Positions 23,073-38,000 of a stretch of DNA of 64,000 nucleotides are shown here, piece after piece. Source of the stretch: Pomacea canaliculata (taxonomy: Eukaryota > Mollusca > Gastropoda > Architaenioglossa > Ampullariidae); the NCBI RefSeq assembly GCF_003073045.1, contig NC_037595.1, positions 8,950,345-9,014,344 of the forward strand, given 5' to 3'. The notes beneath the pieces were generated by a model that did no database searches, was not told where the DNA came from, and worked only from the letters and a program-made list of their open reading frames with translations. Numbering within the stretch: the first letter of the stretch is position 1; the number at the start of each line of letters is the position of its first letter. A program made the translations under genes and the position numbers.

Positions 23073-26000
23073 ATGGAGCCCAGTTTCAAGGTGGACAAGT
23101 GGACTCACAATCTTGGGTAAGCCAGTTCTGGGGGTCTTCGATCTAGACCAGCTATTTTGTTTTCTTCCTTTACTTTTTCCTTTTTATTTATTTATTTTTT
23201 TTGTTGTTGTTTTGAGTTGAGGATTAGAATGGTGAAGTCCGGCCGTTGTGGGGATGTTTTCTCTATATTGGGTTTTGGGCTTTGCGAATGACTATCTCAA
23301 TGCATGGTGTTGACCTTGATCCGTGTTGATATTTATTTGTTTTTACCATTTTCTGAGAATTTGGGGTTTTTTTCCGGTTTGGTTCTGCCCTAAGGAAGGT
23401 CTAGCTTGAATTTGTGCAGCTGGCTTTTGGACATAAAGAGAGAGTATGTGTGAGAATGAGAGGTAGCTTCAAATCTCAAATATACGAGGAATTAATTTTT
23501 ATATGTACTTGTTCTTACATGTTTTCAAATTGTGTTGAGCTATCAACATGTCAGGTTTTGTGGCTGAGTGTAGCACTTGTAACTATTGCGTGTTTGGGTC
23601 ACCGCGAATGAACTGTAATCACTCACCGCTATCTGCCCCACACCCGTCTACTCTCTAGGGGGTGACAAAAAACCGGCATCGTTTGTTCTTGTGAAATAAT
23701 TGATAAAGAGCGCACACACTTTATACCCCAGCTCTGGTTCATAACCCCCTCTTCTAAAAATACAGGCTTCTTCCGCACTGGCTGGCGGGGAGATAATAGT
23801 AATACTGAGTCACTGTTGTGTATTGTGACACAGCACAGTCCTAGCAACCATGCACAGTGCCTCGGGGACGACGAACCGTGACAAGGATATGTAACAGTCC
23901 TTTGTAAAGTAGTTGCCAGCCTGGGTCTTGTCAGTCCTTGCGTTTCATGCCACCAATACTTTATACAACAAGATCACCCAGTTCGGGGAATTCCGTAAGC
24001 GCGAGAGCAGAGTTCAGTCCCTTTGCTCGTCCATGCTGTTTTTTGAGGAAAGCTAAGAGAAGTCCTGGTGGCGATTTTTGCAGTGTAATTAACTGTACAA
24101 ATACCGGCCAGAAAGAAGCAAGGCTAAATTCATACTTACAATGTTCTCTTTTATATTGCCTTAAAGGTTACTTTGCCACTTGTGGAAGTAGCTTTTCTGT
24201 ATTTATTTTGCGCTTTTTATGTTCTGTATGTATGAATGTATGTGTATATGTGTGTGTGTCCTTTTATTTCCTCATCTCATAATCTGGGTATTACAGTAAA
24301 CTAATCTGAAAATGTTAAGCTCACAACAACAAATGACAAAATAAAACCAAAACAAACTAGCATTTTAAAGTGTTTGAAGTCATTTCATTAAGTAAACAAG
24401 GAGAAATAATATATAGAAGAGTATTAAACAACAAATATACATACCCAAACAACAACACAAATTGAACAATAATATATACCATTGCATGGAACAGTGTGTG
24501 CTATGAAGCCACTAGTAGTAAATGTGCAACTCGAAGCATGGACGAGTTAAGGGAGACTGAATATTTAATGAAGGAAATCGGCGGAATGAACGATCTGTAT
24601 AATATAACATCGTTTATTCAGCGAAAGAGGACAAGACAGGTAGCAAGGTCACTGATCCGCACGACTCAGGGGGTAGCTTGTTTAGGGTGTGCCGACCATC
24701 AGTCTGACGTGCTGCTAGCGATCTCTTGTCAACTTGACGTCTTTAGTATCACTACATACCCCTGGTGAGACATCCGGTCAAGTTGCCCCTTCCTCTACTC
24801 TCGCCACGACTTGACCATGCCTAGTTGTTATTCTTTTCATACCCGATAACCTAGTCCCCACTCTCCCCGACGTTTTTATTACATAACTAAAACATTTTTT
24901 TCTACTTAAAGAAACTTGCCAGGCTACCGGGTGTTGTCCGAGATTGTTAAAATTTATGCAAAACTCTTGCGTAAGGGAGGTGACAACAGAAATTGTCATT
25001 TCTCGTAGGCAGTAAATCTCTTGCACTGCCACTGAACAAACATAGGCAAACATAAGAGGAAAAAAGGAACCCTTCCCCCAAAATAGCTGATTTTAGAGCC
25101 CACTATTCTTGGCGTGAGAAAAACTTACGACTTGAAGCAAAAAGCTTTGCCTTTTACCGCCAAGGCCTGAGAAATGGCAAATGTAAGACGAGCTCAGAGC
25201 TTTTAGCACCGGATTGCATGAAAACCCTTTTTTTGCGAACATTCTTCGTGGATGTTCTCTGTGTAAGTTAAACATTCATCCTGGACATTTAGTTGTCGAG
25301 CAGTTTCTTACTGGCCGCTCATGTGCACCGACGTTTTGAACCTCTTACCAAGCATAAACAAACGTAACGGTCACGGTAAACTATACAAAGTAGATGGCGC
25401 CGCTGTCACTGTCGCCCGCTGATGACAAAAGCTTAAAGCCTGCGCATGTCCGTGGCATCTCACTGGGGAGAACAGAGCTCATAGCAACACGCAAACAGTG
25501 AAGACTGTCGCGAAGAAACTTGTTTAGTACCAAATCAAAGAGAACAACAGCCAGCGGTAAGGAGGCTGACTGGAGCAGGGGACCCCGCCTACGGCGATGA
25601 GGACTTGCTTACATCGTCACCAAGAACGCGACAAACGAGTTGATTGTGCTCTGACTGCTTGACCAGCACAACTCATTGATCGCACAATCATCGCAAAGCT
25701 TAATTACAGCGTAGTGATGAATGTGATTAAAGGAGAGACATCGAGAGAACGAGATTATTGCTACCCGTGGGGTACATAGCTGCTCAAGCACAAGGAACCC
25801 AGAACTCAAGAATGTATTTTGCTGTTGTATGCAAAAAGCTTCAAGTTATGTAATGTATCCAGCAAACTTATAAAACTGATTATATTTTTTTTTCATCCTT
25901 CCTAATCCGCAGAAATTATTGTAGATGTTTGTTTTTCTCTGTGTCTTGAAGGAATGTGTTGGCAAGTCGTTTGAGATGTTCGCTTCCACGAACGTTTCTT

Positions 26001-29000
26001 TTATCTGCTCGTCTTCGTTGCCGAGCGGCGTGAACCACCACCATTCCACATCCCTTTCTCTCGACATCGTCTCGCTCTCCTTTGCTATCTAATATCTTTT
26101 CATCTCCCCACCCTAGCCTTTCACTCCTCTTGTCCATGTCTATAACGAAGCTGACTCACCATTGATTTTGTGTGTTTTGTTTATCGAACTGCAAAGCCCA
26201 TTGTGTGCAAGGTAGCCATCAGCCATGAGAGCAATTTAGCGCTTGTCTATTCCTTTCTTTAAACTGTGGACGTGTGTAAGTGAGGGGAAGGGGTGCACGG
26301 GGCATTTTTCATTTTATGAAAGTGAAGGTCGGTCTTATACAGAACGTTGAACCTAGCCTAGATTGGGCACCAGCGCTGTATCAGTTCCCAGTTTTAGTGG
26401 GGAAGAATAGAAGACAGGGGAACGCTGGCAGTGAAGCTGACCTGTACATTTTTGGAGTAAGTCAGAAGTGAGGTTATCATTCATCGGTATCTTGTAGCTG
26501 AAGATTATTCTTAACTGGACACAACTCGTCGAATATGGTTGATGAATGTTTGCATGACGGATTCAAGAATAGGTGTCCAGATAAGGCCATCGACAAAGGG
26601 CCATCAGCTCTCATTGAAAGAGGTTTTGCACCGTACTTGTGAGCTGTTTACTGTATCGGCATACCTGCCAGTGTCTCGTCGCACCTACGTCTCTCTCTTC
26701 CTACTATCTACCCTCTCCTCTATCACTCCCCTAACACTTCCAGTACCCCCCATCCCCCTGTTACACGGTATGAAGCGCACTTGTGATCTTTAACTTTGGT
26801 CCTCGTCTTAGCCGGAAGCGGCAACAACAAACCGGTCGCCATGGAAACGGGGTTTCCCCATTCTCTGTTCCCGTATCGCTGGTGTGGGCAAACCACCCCG
26901 ATGTTTGTCAAAGGGTTTATAGATTGCATTCTGCTTTGGAGCCCGTGTTGTGCTTTGCATGTGGTCTTGAGGCGGACAGCTTTACTTAGAGAAGGATGCC
27001 ATGACATCTATAAGCAAGCTTTTTATTTTCGCTTGCAGCCCGCTCGCGACTGTATTTTCTCCACAAAATTCTGCCACCCATGTGCATACTGTCTTTTATT
27101 TTTTATTTTTTAAACCAGCAGTCAATATGCAGAGCTTCAAATATATACATATATAATTTATAAACTTGCGACTGATTTTGCTAAAGCGAACTGCATCGAA
27201 AGCGAAGGTTTTATTTCTGTCGGATTGTTTTTGTTTTTGTGTTCACGTCTTGATTTCTTTTAATTTATAGAGAGCTTAACGTGTGTGATTAACTTGCTAA
27301 CTCGGCAGATGTGCCTTAGACAGTTTTGGTGTTAGAGGTTAGGATTAGTTTTGGGTTATTCATGCATGCGTTGAACAGGGCATTAGCAGAAACTCGTCGG
27401 GAAAGATAGAGCTTCTACCCCACCCCCGCTCTCTTGGCAAGCTTATTACGCAAAACATGACAGGTATACTCAGTAGATTGTCATCAACGCTGTGTAATTA
27501 GGCAGGCGGCTTGGTCCGATCGATTCTCTTTCCAGTGTAGATGCGGATGAGCAAACACACTGCTGGGCATGTTCCTGGTTAAACAAAAGCCTTGGGCGGG
27601 ACACGGTCGTCTGGCAAAACATACCTGGTTCTATCCGCCAGCAGCTGATAGGCAGTAGCTTATACACATATTCCAAAGATTTAACTTGAAGACACGCACA
27701 CAAACACAAGTATGATAGCCTTATAAGACAGGCAGACAGGAAGCCCAACAAAACATTGCAACCACGGCTATTGTATCCCAGCCGGAACAGCAGTGTTACC
27801 TTTCTTATTATGCATGTTACACATGCCATTTTACAGGAAATCAGTAGCTGATAATCATGCATGCAGTTTTGCTGGGTTGTCATTTAACGCACTTTTGTCC
27901 TGTCAAAAGCTTTGTGTAGAGGCCGGGTGTTGGTGTTATCAGGACGTCAGAAGTGGCAGGTGAGCGAGGCAGGAAGCCTGTGGTCGAAGGCCAGGTAGGG
28001 ACACCAGGCACAGGGTGTGAGGTATTGGATACCTAATATTGTGATTAAACGGTAAGGGCGCTGGCCTTTGTACGTGCCAGTACATGTTTACATTTACGTG
28101 TGTGTGTGTGAGAGAGAGAGCGGGGGTGGTCTGTTGTTTACCTCCTCGTGAGCACTACATATATTGAAAACGTTCTCGGTGCGAGAAACCGTCACAACAA
28201 ACATGAATGTTTGTCGTTTGTTGTCTGGCAAAGGCCTCAGGAAGCTATTTAGTGCAGGCGGCGTTGTGTACGTGCGCGTGGAGTCTTGTGTAGCCATTGA
28301 TTTCGCTTGCCTTGGGAAATAACGCACTTTCGCAAATGAAACCTGTCCAACTCCGGGTGTTAGTTATTTTCACGGCTGACAGCTGGGGTGGAAATGACCC
28401 CTAGGGGTCGTGACATTCCTCCCGACAACATCCTGAGGCCAGAAGGCCGACCAGTGACGTGCAGACGGATTAGTTACGAAAAAATTGCATATTAATCCAT
28501 ACTGCCGCCATTCAGTGTTAAAATAAAAATAATCTTATAGTAAATGTGAAACGTGCCTCGTTAAAACCCAGACACACACGGACAAACGCAGTTCAGCTGC
28601 ATTGAGTTAAATGCATTAAACTTAATGTAAATACAAATAAATATCCAACTTTCTGACGACAGGGGAAACCAGTAACCAGCAGTACAGTGGTTTCGTCACT
28701 TAAAATTATGCACGCGCGTCCAGACACGCAGACATGCGCGCACTCCATAATTCCACGCCCCGCGCATCCATCCGGCAAGAGCCGCAGCAACTCAGAGTCA
28801 TTGGCCACGTCAGCGCTGTCCAAGGTTTCTGTAAAGCCCACCTCTCCTCCTGACCTGCCTCCCCCAGCCCTCCGTGTCTTCAACGGATTCGCACACAGTT
28901 TGATTCGGGTTTAGCCACTTTGTCTTCTCGCTCTGATGGCGATGGCGGTGTCGGCAACCATGCAGCCTGTGTGTTCACGCAGTCCCGTGCCAGACCGAGT

Positions 29001-32000
29001 TCAGTGGACGAGAGCTTCGTTGTCCCGAGTAACACTCTGATGACGATGCTGAACTCTCTATGGCGTGCACATGACCTCAGGTCGCGGGGAGAGCCGGCTT
29101 TGGCATTGGTGTCGCCGGTGTTGTGATTGTTGTGATGCAGCAAACTACTTCACTTCTTAGCTTTATTATTTGTTTTTGTTCATTTTACCTTGGTTTGTCT
29201 GTTGTTTTTGTTTTCAAGTTCTTGTCGATTTCTGTTGCGCTTTTGCATATAAGCGAATGGTCGTCTCAAAGCGGATTACATCGCTAGTTTAAAAACCATG
29301 TATTGTCCTAGTATATGAACGAATGATCGTGTCAGACATATAAATACATCGCTTTATTTAATACATTTATTGTTCTAGCAAGTGAGTGAATTTTCATCTG
29401 ACAGCGGGTTACATCATTACCTCGTAGACAGATGCTGTTATGAGCCAATCATCGTCTCAAAATACCCTTCATCGCCGTTTAACAAGATAGTCATTACATC
29501 TTGTCTGCGTCACGTGTCTGTGGCCGGCACATGCGCACTTGAGAAATGGCTATCTCGTGCGAAAGGTCCGGATCGTGACGCCGGCAATGAAAATTAAACT
29601 CAAATTATGGCCGTGCTGGTAAATCCGTAAAGAGAATAAACAAGAGAGACAGGAAGGAATAAAGAAAAGCAATCTCTCGCCAACGTGGTGGTACGTGAAA
29701 GCGGCAAGGTTAAAGCTAATCACAAATTATGATCGTGCTGGTAAATCCGTAAAGATAATAAAAGGGAGAGAGGAAGAATAAAGAACACGTTGTTGCACGT
29801 GAAAGCGGCATGTCGCAATTTAAATGAGGAGGACAGTCAATGAGGCCGACGACAGAGGGGACAGCTGGGACCGCACGTTACTTTGGTGTATTTGTATACA
29901 ATCAGGATATCACGATTGTCACCTGTGTATGTGGCGGTGTTTGTAGGCGCGTTTTTCGAGGACGGAGGGAGGGTGTGTTCTGGAAAATAGTATCTTGCAC
30001 AGACCTTTACCCAGTCACAGAGAGGACGGGGGAGCTGCACCCGACTGTTCCTTCACGATACTGTCTTGCGTCACTAAAGTACGAAAATAGATTCTGAGAG
30101 ATGCGTTGCTAGGCGATTAGGTAATTGTAATAGCATCGTAGTTGTCATTATTTGTCATCATTATCGTGTTGCTTGCACTGCATGTAACTGTAGGTGCGTT
30201 AGACGGCACTAGGCGATTGGCATTGCTCAACTCCACAGAATAAACTATCTTAACGGAATATGCGGTCTGTCGGTCACCAGAACGTCTGCTTACACCCAGT
30301 CCCTCACAATGTCTGCTTCGTCTTTCCCTCGCTCACAAGTTGTAACGTCTGCTTACTATCACACACTCACAAGTAGTAGTGTCAGCTGACTTTCTCACTC
30401 GCTTTTCATTTTTTTTTCTTTTGATGTTATGTGCGTCGAAGCAGTTGTGACACCGTATCCGTGTATAATGTCTACGCATGCGTGTGTGCTCAATAGAGAG
30501 AGAGAATGGAGAGTGACAGGGAATCCTGCTGTCTGCAAAATGCCACCCGTAGGCAGCATTGCACCCGGCGACTGGGCAAGCTGTGCTAGAGACGCCATTG
30601 ATCCTGGCTGGCGCGACGCTGCCAGCCGATTAGTTGATGTCAGACGGCGCACGACTCGCCACATCGCTTTTCCGCCCGGAGACTCCATATCGAGATCGGC
30701 GGGTGGAAGATAGGCAATGCCTCGGGTGTAACGTAACAGGCTCAATCCGGTTACCCCCTCCTAACAGAGCTTTCAAGGCCGCGAGCACCTGCAGTGTGGT
30801 TGGAATCCTCGTAGATTCGCGTTTTTTCTCGCGAGTTTTATATCTGGAAACCATTTTGCCGGGTAACGTCGCTGGTGGCAAGTCGTTTCTCTTCAGTTGA
30901 AATTACTCCCATTCTCTCTCACTAACGCACATTAAGGCTTTTGGAGGACCAAAGAGGTTGTCCTTTTTGGTCGACGTCTAGAGTCTCGTGATGGATTTTC
31001 CTGACATAGATGGCTCGTCAACACTCGGTACTGTCGCTACTATTATTTTTGGGCTTCCCTTGGCTTAAAACACAAACACACGAAAGTTTAGGGTGGGTAG
31101 CTTGCTGTCACTTTGCCCTTATTCAGAAGTTCCCTACAGAGAAAATGCTTGGCGCCAGGCCACGTGCGCAGTAGACTATTTAAACAACGCACATCGTAGA
31201 TAAGTGGTAAATAAACAGCGGGCGAGCGTGTTTTGAGCAGAAATTTATAGAACGTTGTAAAACAGTGCCTGCGTTTACAGCTAAGATTAGTTCTGATCAC
31301 ATGCCTGGAATCACCACTTCATAAGAGCTGTTCCTATTGTGGCTCCCACAACCCAGTCCCCACAACAACCACCCTCGATCCTTTGTGCGTTTTGACCAAG
31401 GTGAATGAAATGGATACCTGGTTGTCTGGGTAACAAGGCTTGCGTGTTCCTTCGGCTTAATGTTTGATTAGTCAGGACCAAGGACAGTCACTTTCACTGC
31501 TATTCAGACCAGCTTGACATCGATCTCAACCAACAGATAGACTAACATGAAGATTGGTGTATACTCTGGTGCAGACGTATGTTCAAGTATCGACATTTTC
31601 AGTTGGTTTGTACTTGAAAGATGTGCAACGGGGATAATATTCTCCCTAAACAGTAACGGTCATCGGATAAAAATATGATTGGGACTAACTGGCAGAGAGC
31701 CTGCCTGTAGGGTCAGGGGACTAGAGCCTTACAATAGGGTCAGTGAGTGAGAACCTGACAACCGAGGTCAGTATAAAAAGTTGACAGGAACTTGGTGTAG
31801 GGGAGGTGAATTAATGGTTTTACATAATTTACATTTTGCTTAAAATGTTCTGCTCAGTAGATATTGATAGCGTATTGCGATGGTAATGCGCGGGTGTGCG
31901 TGGTTAGATCACTTGCTGTCTGCGCAGGTCAGCGTGAAGGCCTGTGTAGACGGTACTGCATCCTTACATCGTCGGTCACTGCTGGTTGTTTGCCAGAAAA

Positions 32001-35000
32001 GACTGGTGGCCTCGCTCCTCCATGTTGATTCTGTCGTCCGCACACACACACACACTCTGTCTCTCATAAACATGCGCTCAGATTCACAGACAAGGAACAA
32101 ACGCACAAACGCATGTCTCTTTTCTCAAACTTACATCCTCCAGCGCTATTTTTTCTAAAATTTATTACTATTTTTGTATTTGGTTGCTATGATACTGGTG
32201 GCTACGTTGCGTACGCAATATAACTTGGGAAAGTAGAGATCGCAGAGGGGTCGGTGGCCTCTTAAAGATTACCGGGAGGTAAAGCAGCAATGTCGCCAAC
32301 TAAATGGTTTCTACCTTGATGGAGAGCGAGGTGCACTTCAGTCCCTGACATTCATCAGCCATTTGCGGTCGTCCCTTGATGGATGCTAATGGCACAACGA
32401 CCGGAATAGCAGCAGCCGGCTGTGGTCCATTACTAGCTGTGCAATAAGAATATGCAGCAAGACACGCGGGCCATTTGCCTTTGCGCGGGTGGGACCAGCA
32501 GCTTGCGTCACGGTGCACCTGAGGCTTCAGGTAGACCGGAAGTGCGTACCTTCCTGTTGATCAGTGCCCTGCTGCCATCCCTCCTGCTCACTCTCCCCAC
32601 CCTGACCACAAAGACTCACTCCACGTGACGTTACATAGTTATCTCCCATAGCGCCTTACTCCCCACCGAGAGACCAACAGTATATTTCTGGCAGAGTCCC
32701 AGACAGGCAGACCCACAGGACATGCACACCAAAGCCCTGATATGTAGCGACATAACTCACTAGACACCATGGTTACTGCTTTCGCGAATACAGTGGGCAA
32801 CTGAATCCTCACTTCATCATCCAGACCGATACCTCTAGAGAATGCCGTTGTTATCCTCGCCACTGTCCTGGAAATCAGCTCGCCTTCATCTGTGACGTCT
32901 TCTGATGGATACAGTTATAAAAATCCTTGAAAGGCATTGTCGAATATTTGATTGCACTGTTTACCTTATTTCCCAGCCATTGTATTAAAAGCGCCTTTGT
33001 AGACTAACGCAGTAGTGCGACAGGTCAGTGAGAGAGAGAATTTGTTGTGTACACCAAGCTCCTTCCTGTGGTCAACGATGCTGGTCGTACTCGACGTTGC
33101 AAAGTTTTATTCTAGCAGAGAGCGAGAGACAAGAAGAAAAAAAAAATGACCACCTGACTACAGCGTAGCTATCGGGGTCCCCCGCTGCCCCTCATGTCAT
33201 TAATCATGAAGCCGCGGCTGGTACGCTGCACTCACACGGCGCAACTTAATTCCAGGAAATGTGCCGCCAAGAACTAGTCCCACCACCTAAAAAAAAAAAA
33301 AAAAAAATCCAAAACGACAACAGTATCGAGCTTTTATCGAATTGGGATCGACTTTTCTCTTTGCAGACACCTACTTTACTCAAAAGTTGTGGGAGGGAAT
33401 CTCTTTCTGGAAGCTGAAAGATGCTCTCTTTTTTGGTTGCTATTTTTATTGTTTTGTTTTTGTGTGTATGTGTTTGAAGACATCTGGAGGAGATGCGACT
33501 ATTGCTGTAGTCGTGCTGTGGGAACTGGTCTTAAGATAACGTCAATTAACGTCTAAGGCTGTGGGTTGTCAGGCACGGCTGTCGTGGAGTTTGCTGGGAG
33601 AATTACCTCCACAGGGGAATATGCGCTCTTGAGATTCAATTATTATTGTTATAATATTACAGCCGCGTATTTGCCATGGTCGGAGGAAACAAAGATACTT
33701 GACTAAGTATTCTCGGCACTTTATTAACGCCCACTTCCGGACTTCTGGGGAGGACTGAGCATAGCTGAAGTACGTGGTTTCTGGTTTGAACGGGTAAAAG
33801 CACAGGCGGGTTGAGTCTTGATTAGTCGTCCACTAATCTCAAACGTTACATAAGTCCCAGTAGATTGCAGTTAAACAATAACTAACCCTAACCCTAGTAG
33901 TAAAGAGTTATTGATAAAAGGGAGGCGAACAGCTGTATGTGGTGCCATGCTGTGCTTTGGTTCTTTGCTCCTGCTTGTTGATGTCATGGGACTTTTTACT
34001 GCCTCTTCTCAAGTAACAAGAAAACAATTTTTAACAAAGCCGAGTTGGGAAAGGGTGGGGGAGATCTAACAAAAACAACAAAAAAACAAAACAAAACAAA
34101 ACAAAACAAACAACATAAAAATCGTGGATCTGGCATGCAGGGAGTCCGCTGATTGCAGTGGGCAGCTATGACCACAGGTGGATGGAGTGTGGCAGTCCAT
34201 CACGGGCGACGTTTTTTCAGTCTAACCGGACCTTAACTATGTGAACTGGAGAGCGGGAAGAGGTTTCAGTTTCATTTGGTGTCAGATTTATGAAGGGAGG
34301 AGTGGGAGAAAATCACTAGCATAACAATGGTTGCGAACGCTGAAACGGAGGAACGTTCAGAATGGGCAGGATGGTGCCGAAAGGGAGGAGGCTGCAGCAG
34401 CAGAAACTCACGAGAGCTGTACTGTTGTACTGATTACGGAGTGTGTGAACAGACGAATCGCTGTTAACAAAAGTGTGTGTTGTGCTGTGATCGAATGAAC
34501 GATTTAAATGACCAAGACATACGATGACACGCGTGTCTGCATGGAGAATGGGAGACCTGCACTCCTTTCCTTGCCTGCCCTCCAGCCTCCTGATCTTCCT
34601 TCTCCGCGCAATCTTGACATACATCTTTATGCTGAAATTGCCGGCATGTCTCCGGTGTGGCGGCATTTACAGTGCAAATACAAGTGAGACCCTTTTTCAG
34701 AATTGCCCGAAGATGTCTGTCATCCTTAGCATTCTCAGCAGACAATTATGGGTAATACTGGGACATTTATAGCCCCTCGACCATGTGATGACGACCACCT
34801 CTGTAGCTCTGTGTCTACCTTCATGATTCTGTTCCTTTCTGTCGGACTGTTCGTCCTTTTACCCTCTCTTTGTACTGATATTGGCGAGTCTTCCTGCTCG
34901 ATCAGTGAAACCAGTAAATTAATTGGTTTGTATGTGTGTCGCTGTTTGTGACTCCCCTTCCTATTCATGCTTTTTCCTTCCTCACTCGGTCGGTTCTCCA

Positions 35001-38000
35001 ATCTTTGTACATCTACGTGGGTTCTTGCGTTTACAGTACGCTCTCGTGCACACACGCACACACACCCTACTCACGAATAATGATAACGACTATTTAATTC
35101 TCTTGTATTATTTTATCAGCGCTCTGTTTACTTTATCTCTGGCATCCTTTGAAATTTGCATCTGAAACTAAGATTTTTCTCATTGTCTTGATTGAGTAAT
35201 TTGATTTTTAGGTGTTAGCTCTTGTGTTATGAACTGTAGCAGGCAGCTGTGTTTACCATTGATTATGATGTTGACTAAACATATCTTTTAAATGTTTTCT
35301 TGCATCAAAACAAAGTCTGCCTTGCATCCTGACTTTTATAGAGCTGTCTGGCTATCTCTCTTTCTTCATCTCCTCCCACCTCTATATGTCTTTTTTCATT
35401 TATTTTTCCCTCTCCACACTACTCCTCTTCTCGTGTCTCCCATCCAGCAACGAGTCTCGATGTATTACTTGTTTGTGTCAGATTATGTTCAGTGGTTGTT
35501 TTGGGGTTTGTCAGTTGGGAAGCCTTGTTGAAGGACAACTGCCCTGTGTGTTGAGTCGTTCGTGCCTGTACCTTTAGTACAAGGTGTGTCTGTAATTCCC
35601 TATCCAGCTTGTTCACGTCCCCTGCTGCTCCCCAAACAAATGGATATTTCCCATGTCAAGCTTGTTTACCCCCCATTAGGGGCCGCGGGGCTTTACGCCT
35701 CTAAATCTTGTAAGCCACAAGCCCCTCTTTATCTAAAACACACGTGACAGATTACAGTGACACTAAGGTCATAGTCGTATTTGATTCAAATGTTTTACTT
35801 GTTGAACTAAGACCTGGCGCGATACTTGGTATTCTGCACATCAGACATTCAGTTGACACGTCACCATACGTTATGTAGCAGTTGTAATAGGTGAGCGGAT
35901 AGTCGAATCCGGGAATTTAACACTCTGATGGACCCAGAATCGCTGCTGCGCCACCAAACTCTTGGAGCATGCACATCAGGGCGAGAGCGACTTTGATTAA
36001 ATCCAAGTCTTCGTTTATCAAGTGTTCCAGACAAGGAACGTCGCATGGGGAGGGCAACAAGGACACTGGGTGCCATAAACAAAGGACATTTCTATTTAGC
36101 AAGGGACAAATCTTTGAGTCAACGAAGGGCAGTTGTGTGCTATACCACCAGGGACAATTCTGGTCCACGCAACAAAGACAATTCAGTCTTGCTGTGACAT
36201 GTGAATGCGTGAATATGTGGAGCGTGCGAATGTATATGTAAACTAGTGTAGTGTATGAGTTGTGATAGTTAAGGACATAATTATTTTGACTCACTAGATT
36301 TCTGGATTAGTGGCAGGAAGACATGACAAACGATGCACTCTAGATATTTAGGATAGTCAAACATTTATCTTGCCTTTCATTGTTGATGTTAGTGATTTGT
36401 GTAAGCTCTCCACATTTTTTTTAAATCAATAATTAACTTGTTTGTTGGGTCATTTGGTCGAAGTGCCCAGTTTTTTTAAAAACACCTAGCTTCTCCAGAA
36501 ACCCTCTCCCCACAACAACCACCCTTCGTTTATTGGGCATGTGCGCTGTGGCCTCGAGTATTTGTAAAATTATTAATTAGCAATTTAGCGAAACACACTG
36601 CGCACAGATCTTAGTTACAACGACTGAACCAACGGGGTCCTCAACCTTGGACACTACAGACTGCAACGACGACAATGCTGAAGCCCATTGGCTAGCGTAC
36701 ATTGAGTGCCGTTAATAATAATGTGTTCCTGCTCTTGTCATCTTTTATTTCGTCACCTCGAAGTTTTTATTTCCCTTCCCCAGCCTCGCCCTCGTCCTTG
36801 TCAGCCATGCGTGTCCTGATGGTCGGCGACATTACTGTCAGTCCTGTCAAGTGCTGTGCTGCTCCTGTCGTCCGCTTGTGTTTGTGTGTCGTGTTTTGTT
36901 TGTGATGGGTGAAGTGGTTGAAGTAGTAGTGAATGCTCAGTTCCACTAGCCTCCCTGTTTAGTTAATGTAGATAAGCGAATTTTGGAATGCCTGAGAGAG
37001 GACTGGTGTCTGGTCTGGTCGATGGGTGCTGGCATGCATGGCAGCTACAACCTTCTGTCTGTCGCCCGTTATTATGATGTTTCCATCATCATCAAAAGTG
37101 ACGGGCTAATAGAGTTATTTAAGGAGGTAGCGTGTGTGTACAGTTCAATTTCCTCGAGCCACATAAAAGCCGAAGCGACCTTTCTGCTTCATTGTGATTT
37201 TATTAGGCCAGCCCCTGAATTTCTCTGTCCTTAAGTTGTGGAGCAGAGGTAGAAATCACTTCCATCAGCCCTGTAATATGATCGCTATTGATTTTGACTT
37301 GTAAGGGTTTGTCTTTCTTTTTTTTATTCGTGTTGCATGCCCGTTCGTTTATACATTTTCCTTTTGTTTATTTTGCTTCTACGCTCATTGCTCTCTTTTC
37401 TCTTTTATCCTTATCTTTCGCTGATGTGGTCGGCTTGCTAAGTAGGACTGCAGATCGGCGGAGCTCGTGAAGTTTTCCAATTTATTCTGTAGTTTTTTTT
37501 CTAATTAATTTTCTATTTCTGGCTAGTCGGTTTCCTTGTCTTGCTTGTTCAGATTTTTGTTATTTCCGACTGCGTGGTTGTGTAGTTAGGTTACTTGTTA
37601 GACTCTTTCTGAACTTAACACAGCAAACAAGAAAAAAAAAATGTCAGAAAAATAAAAACAGAAGATATATATATAACAAATTCTCAGACTTTGACCTCGC
37701 ATTATTTGTGTGTGTTTACAGACCCACGGAATCCTTCACCATGAACGGGCCTCCAGGCAGGTGAGTGAAATGCACTAAGCTAGTTGTGTGGGTTCTTGCA
37801 TCCCATGGTCGTTGTCATCAGCGTCAACGATGTCATAGTCGTCTTGTCTCTACAGCTGGACATACGTGGAATTACAGTCCCTCTCATTTCCAGAATCGAT
37901 CCCAAATAAAGATAACGCAGCATGCACACCGACAGACACATAGCATGCAAGCGCGTGCACGCACACACTCAGTCACATACGCGTCTCCGTTATCCAACAA

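Larger units (their letters stand above)
23117..37721 (+). other. TUB intron 1 (14.6 kb)
   Basis: A single long intron from a gtaagc donor to a tttacag acceptor. It contains simple repeats and several degenerate tandem arrays (listed separately) but no recognised nested gene. GC-rich patches near 28680-29130 and 30430-30760 carry open frames on both strands with no family match; they could be regulatory DNA or unrecognised alternative exons. Confidence 0.7.

Noticed and set aside
34316..34772. Cys-rich ORFs on both strands
   Set aside because: No recognised domain, mutually overlapping and inside TUB intron 1 without splice-supported boundaries.
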